From an uncultured bacterium (GTDB lineage: Bacteria > Atribacterota > Atribacteria > Atribacterales > Caldatribacteriaceae): a stretch of 34,430 bases of DNA. The notes under the pieces are model-generated. The model saw only the letters and a program-made list of their open reading frames with translations, did not search any database and was not told where the DNA came from. Shown piece after piece: positions 32,939 through 34,430 of this stretch. A program made the position numbers and the translations under genes. The stretch is taken from NCBI GenBank assembly GCA_937139415.1, contig CAKZPS010000016.1:1-34430 (forward strand), in the 5' to 3' direction. Position 1 is the first letter of the stretch. Every line of letters begins with the position of its first letter.

Positions 32939-33943
32939 CTACCTTTGTCTTACCGTTTCTCGTAAAACAATTTCGGTAGGAAGAATTACCTCTTTCTGCT
33001 GCATACGTCCCCCCGAAAGGAGTTTCCACAACACTTTCCCAGCCTCGAAGCCCATTTTGTAAATAGGTTGTCTTACGGTGGTAAGAGAGGGTTTTGAATA
33101 TTTACTATAAAACATGTCATCAAAGCCGACTACACTCACCTCGTCGGGGACTCTATACCCCAATTCAGATAGCGCTACAATCGCTCCCAAAGCTACCAAA
33201 TCATTTCCTCCCATAACAGCTTCAGGAATCTTTTTGAATTTTCTTACCAATTCATATCCACTCTCAAAAGTGAACTGTCCATACAATATTTCGTAATTGG
33301 TTACGCCGTTTTTCTGCATGCTGTTTATAAATCCTTGTAAACGCTCTCTGGCACTTGAAGTAGTCCGTTCTCCACAGAGATAGGCAAAAGAACGATGACC
33401 CGTTTCAATTAAATAATCAGCCATTTTTTCTACTCCACCAGCATTGTCTACTCCTACATACGGTGCATCAATCCGCTCATAACGACGATCCATAAAAACC
33501 GTCTTCAGCCCCAAATGCCGAAGGAGATTAGCAAGCTCAGAACGTTGACCTCCCGAACAGGTTATGATTATTCCCTCCACGTTCTGGGCCATCAAAGCCC
33601 GTAAGATTCTACTCTCCTCTTTGGCACTGTGGTCGGTGCCGCAGACAATGAAAGAATATCCCTTCTTTTTCAAATAATCTTCTGCACCTTTTACCATGAG
33701 AAGAAAGGCGGGGTTGGTAATATCCGGTATGACAAAACCAACTACTTTCGTCAAACCCGTTCTAAGACTTCTTGCAATCTGGTTAGGACGATAGCGACAT
33801 TCTTCGATAACTCGTATCACTTTCTCACGAAGTTCATCGCTCACCGACTCTGGATGATTTAAAACTCGCGAAACTGTGGATACCGAAACCCCTGCTAATT
33901 TCGCAACATGTCTTATACTTACACGATTTTCTTTTTTCTTCAT
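32939..33943 (-). CDS. LacI family transcriptional regulator
   Basis: 334 residues. An N-terminal LacI helix-turn-helix and hinge (SIRHVAKLAGVSVSTVSRVL, then RPNQIARSLRTG) is followed by a periplasmic-binding-protein-like ligand domain (GFVIPDITNPAFLLMVKGAE, GVDNAGGVEKMADYLIETGH, VVGFDDMFYSKY). The start at 33943 (GGGTGA about eight bases upstream) is preferred to GTG 33952. Two AAAACGTT-centred sites lie between its promoter and start codon, so it probably represses itself and, through the same transcript, the transketolase, kinase and isomerase genes. The inducer is probably the sugar or an intermediate of that pathway. Confidence 0.94.
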   Translation of the reverse strand: MKKKENRVSIRHVAKLAGVSVSTVSRVLNHPESVSDELREKVIRVIEECRYRPNQIARSLRTGLTKVVGFVIPDITNPAFLLMVKGAEDYLKKKGYSFIVCGTDHSAKEESRILRALMAQNVEGIIITCSGGQRSELANLLRHLGLKTVFMDRRYERIDAPYVGVDNAGGVEKMADYLIETGHRSFAYLCGERTTSSARERLQGFINSMQKNGVTNYEILYGQFTFESGYELVRKFKKIPEAVMGGNDLVALGAIVALSELGYRVPDEVSVVGFDDMFYSKYSKPSLTTVRQPIYKMGFEAGKVLWKLLSGGRMQQKEVILPTEIVLRETVRQR

Positions 33944-33963
33944 AGAAGTCACCCATATGCCTT

Positions 33964-33987
33964 GAAAACGTTTTTGAAAACGTTATC
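33964..33987. promoter_or_regulatory. Tandem LacI-type operators
   Basis: GAAAACGTTTTT holds a perfect 10-bp palindrome AAAACGTTTT (33965-33974). It is followed at 33975 by TGAAAACGTTATC, which repeats the left arm and centre. Central CG within an A/T palindrome is typical of LacI-family operators. Both sites lie just downstream of the -10 box, suited to blocking transcription. Confidence 0.75.
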
Positions 33988-33994
33988 TAAATTC

Positions 33995-34023
33995 ATTCTA
34001 ATTACTTTTCACAACCATGTCAA
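33995..34023 (-). promoter_or_regulatory. Predicted promoter of lacI-transketolase-kinase-isomerase operon
   Basis: Minus-strand perfect TTGACA (34023-34018), 17 bases, TAGAAT (34000-33995, 5 of 6). The strongest promoter match in the window, immediately followed by the operator pair. Confidence 0.75.
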
Positions 34024-34238
34024 CCGATCGCATAACCCCTCCCAATAAAAAACGATCCTAAGCCATTTCCAACACAAAGAGCTGAGATATTATCAACAAT
34101 CATTATCCCAAGACCTTCCTTTTCCCTCTTACGTGGGTAAATTTTCTCTTATATTATTGCCACAAAAATTCCTCACCTTTTGTAAGAAAACAGACGCCCT
34201 CAAATTCGCGATTAAATCCATAAAAGAATTTCCAAAAA

Positions 34239-34430
34239 TCATTCTCGACAAAAACCCAAAACAAGAAAATCACTGTTAGAAGGTACTGCTTCTACACCTA
34301 AAAATCCATCGTTCCTGATAATCAAAGGATATGTTAGACGTTTACGAGCCAATTCAAAAGCCCAGATGTTTGAAAATTCTTTCATATCCATGCGAAAACG
34401 GACAGTTTGAGAGGAAGGGACGTAGAGAAC
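34239..34430 (-). CDS. C-terminal fragment of a possible mutarotase-like protein (runs off edge)
   Basis: The minus strand is open from the window edge for 63 codons to TGA (34241-34239). The peptide (VRFRMDMKEFSNIWAFELAR, then YPLIIRNDGFLGVEAVPSN) looks like real coding sequence and its layout resembles the C-terminus of aldose-1-epimerase/DUF4432-type sugar mutarotases, where a hydrophobic W-x-F strand is followed by a Tyr-Pro turn and a G-x-E-P-like strand. The call rests on a short piece. If right, the gene sits just upstream of the sugar operon and fits its theme. Confidence 0.5.
   Translation of the reverse strand, partial: VLYVPSSQTVRFRMDMKEFSNIWAFELARKRLTYPLIIRNDGFLGVEAVPSNSDFLVLGFCRE

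Noticed and set aside
1-34430. Mobile element, integrase, toxin-antitoxin or defence island
   Set aside because: No transposase, recombinase, restriction, toxin or nuclease effector was recognised; all sizeable open frames are accounted for by housekeeping, transport, signalling or metabolic genes.

Overview
The window reads as ordinary bacterial chromosome: dense genes, long overlapping minus-strand operons, strong Shine-Dalgarno sites, sigma-70-like promoters and frequent GTG/TTG starts. No tRNA, rRNA, CRISPR array, transposase or phage gene was seen. The gene set (CHASE4-type and HD-GYP c-di-GMP enzymes, RbsABC-type sugar uptake, salvage-only thiamin operon with ThiW and CytX, split transketolase, a bacterial Clp1-like P-loop protein, VanW) suits an anaerobic, possibly thermophilic lineage such as Atribacterota, Thermotogota or Synergistota. 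That placement is an inference from content, not from a marker gene.

Layout. 1-2600: a DUF488 gene, then an exported ankyrin-repeat gene with its own promoter and long leader. Between them lies a decayed second copy (promoter/leader repeat plus a one-repeat ankyrin remnant with a stop codon). 2601-7184: a GNAT acetyltransferase faces a c-di-GMP pair, a CHASE4-HAMP-GGDEF cyclase and a solute-binding/GAF/HD-GYP receptor phosphodiesterase that is split by a one-base frameshift in a G5 run. 7329-12317: sugar ABC transporter operon (possible 83-codon leader ORF, binding protein, double ATPase, two permeases). 12440-17739: one tightly overlapping operon fabZ-fabH-fabF-plsY-trx-NodB deacetylase-Clp1-like kinase. 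17877-20162: divergent SurA/PrsA-like foldase and VanW protein, whose promoter shares its -35 box with the fab promoter. 20122-22240: lipoprotein plus UroD-family protein, then OsmC. 22237-28154: TPP riboswitch and terminator controlling thiW-cytX-thiM-thiE-thiL-thiD-DUF72. 28161-34023: autoregulated LacI operon: lacI-type regulator, split transketolase, GlpK-like FGGY kinase, fucose/arabinose-isomerase-like protein. The right edge carries the C-terminus of a possible mutarotase-like gene.

How it works together. The fab operon covers the dehydratase/condensing steps of fatty acid synthesis and the first acyltransfer to glycerol-3-phosphate. The thi operon salvages thiazole and HMP and ends at thiamin diphosphate, the cofactor of the neighbouring transketolase. 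The ABC operon and the LacI operon both serve carbohydrate use, but their promoters do not share the LacI-type operator, so they are probably regulated separately. The points most worth following are the LacI/split-transketolase catabolic operon, the Clp1-like protein embedded in the lipid operon, the frameshifted c-di-GMP receptor and the decaying ankyrin duplication.
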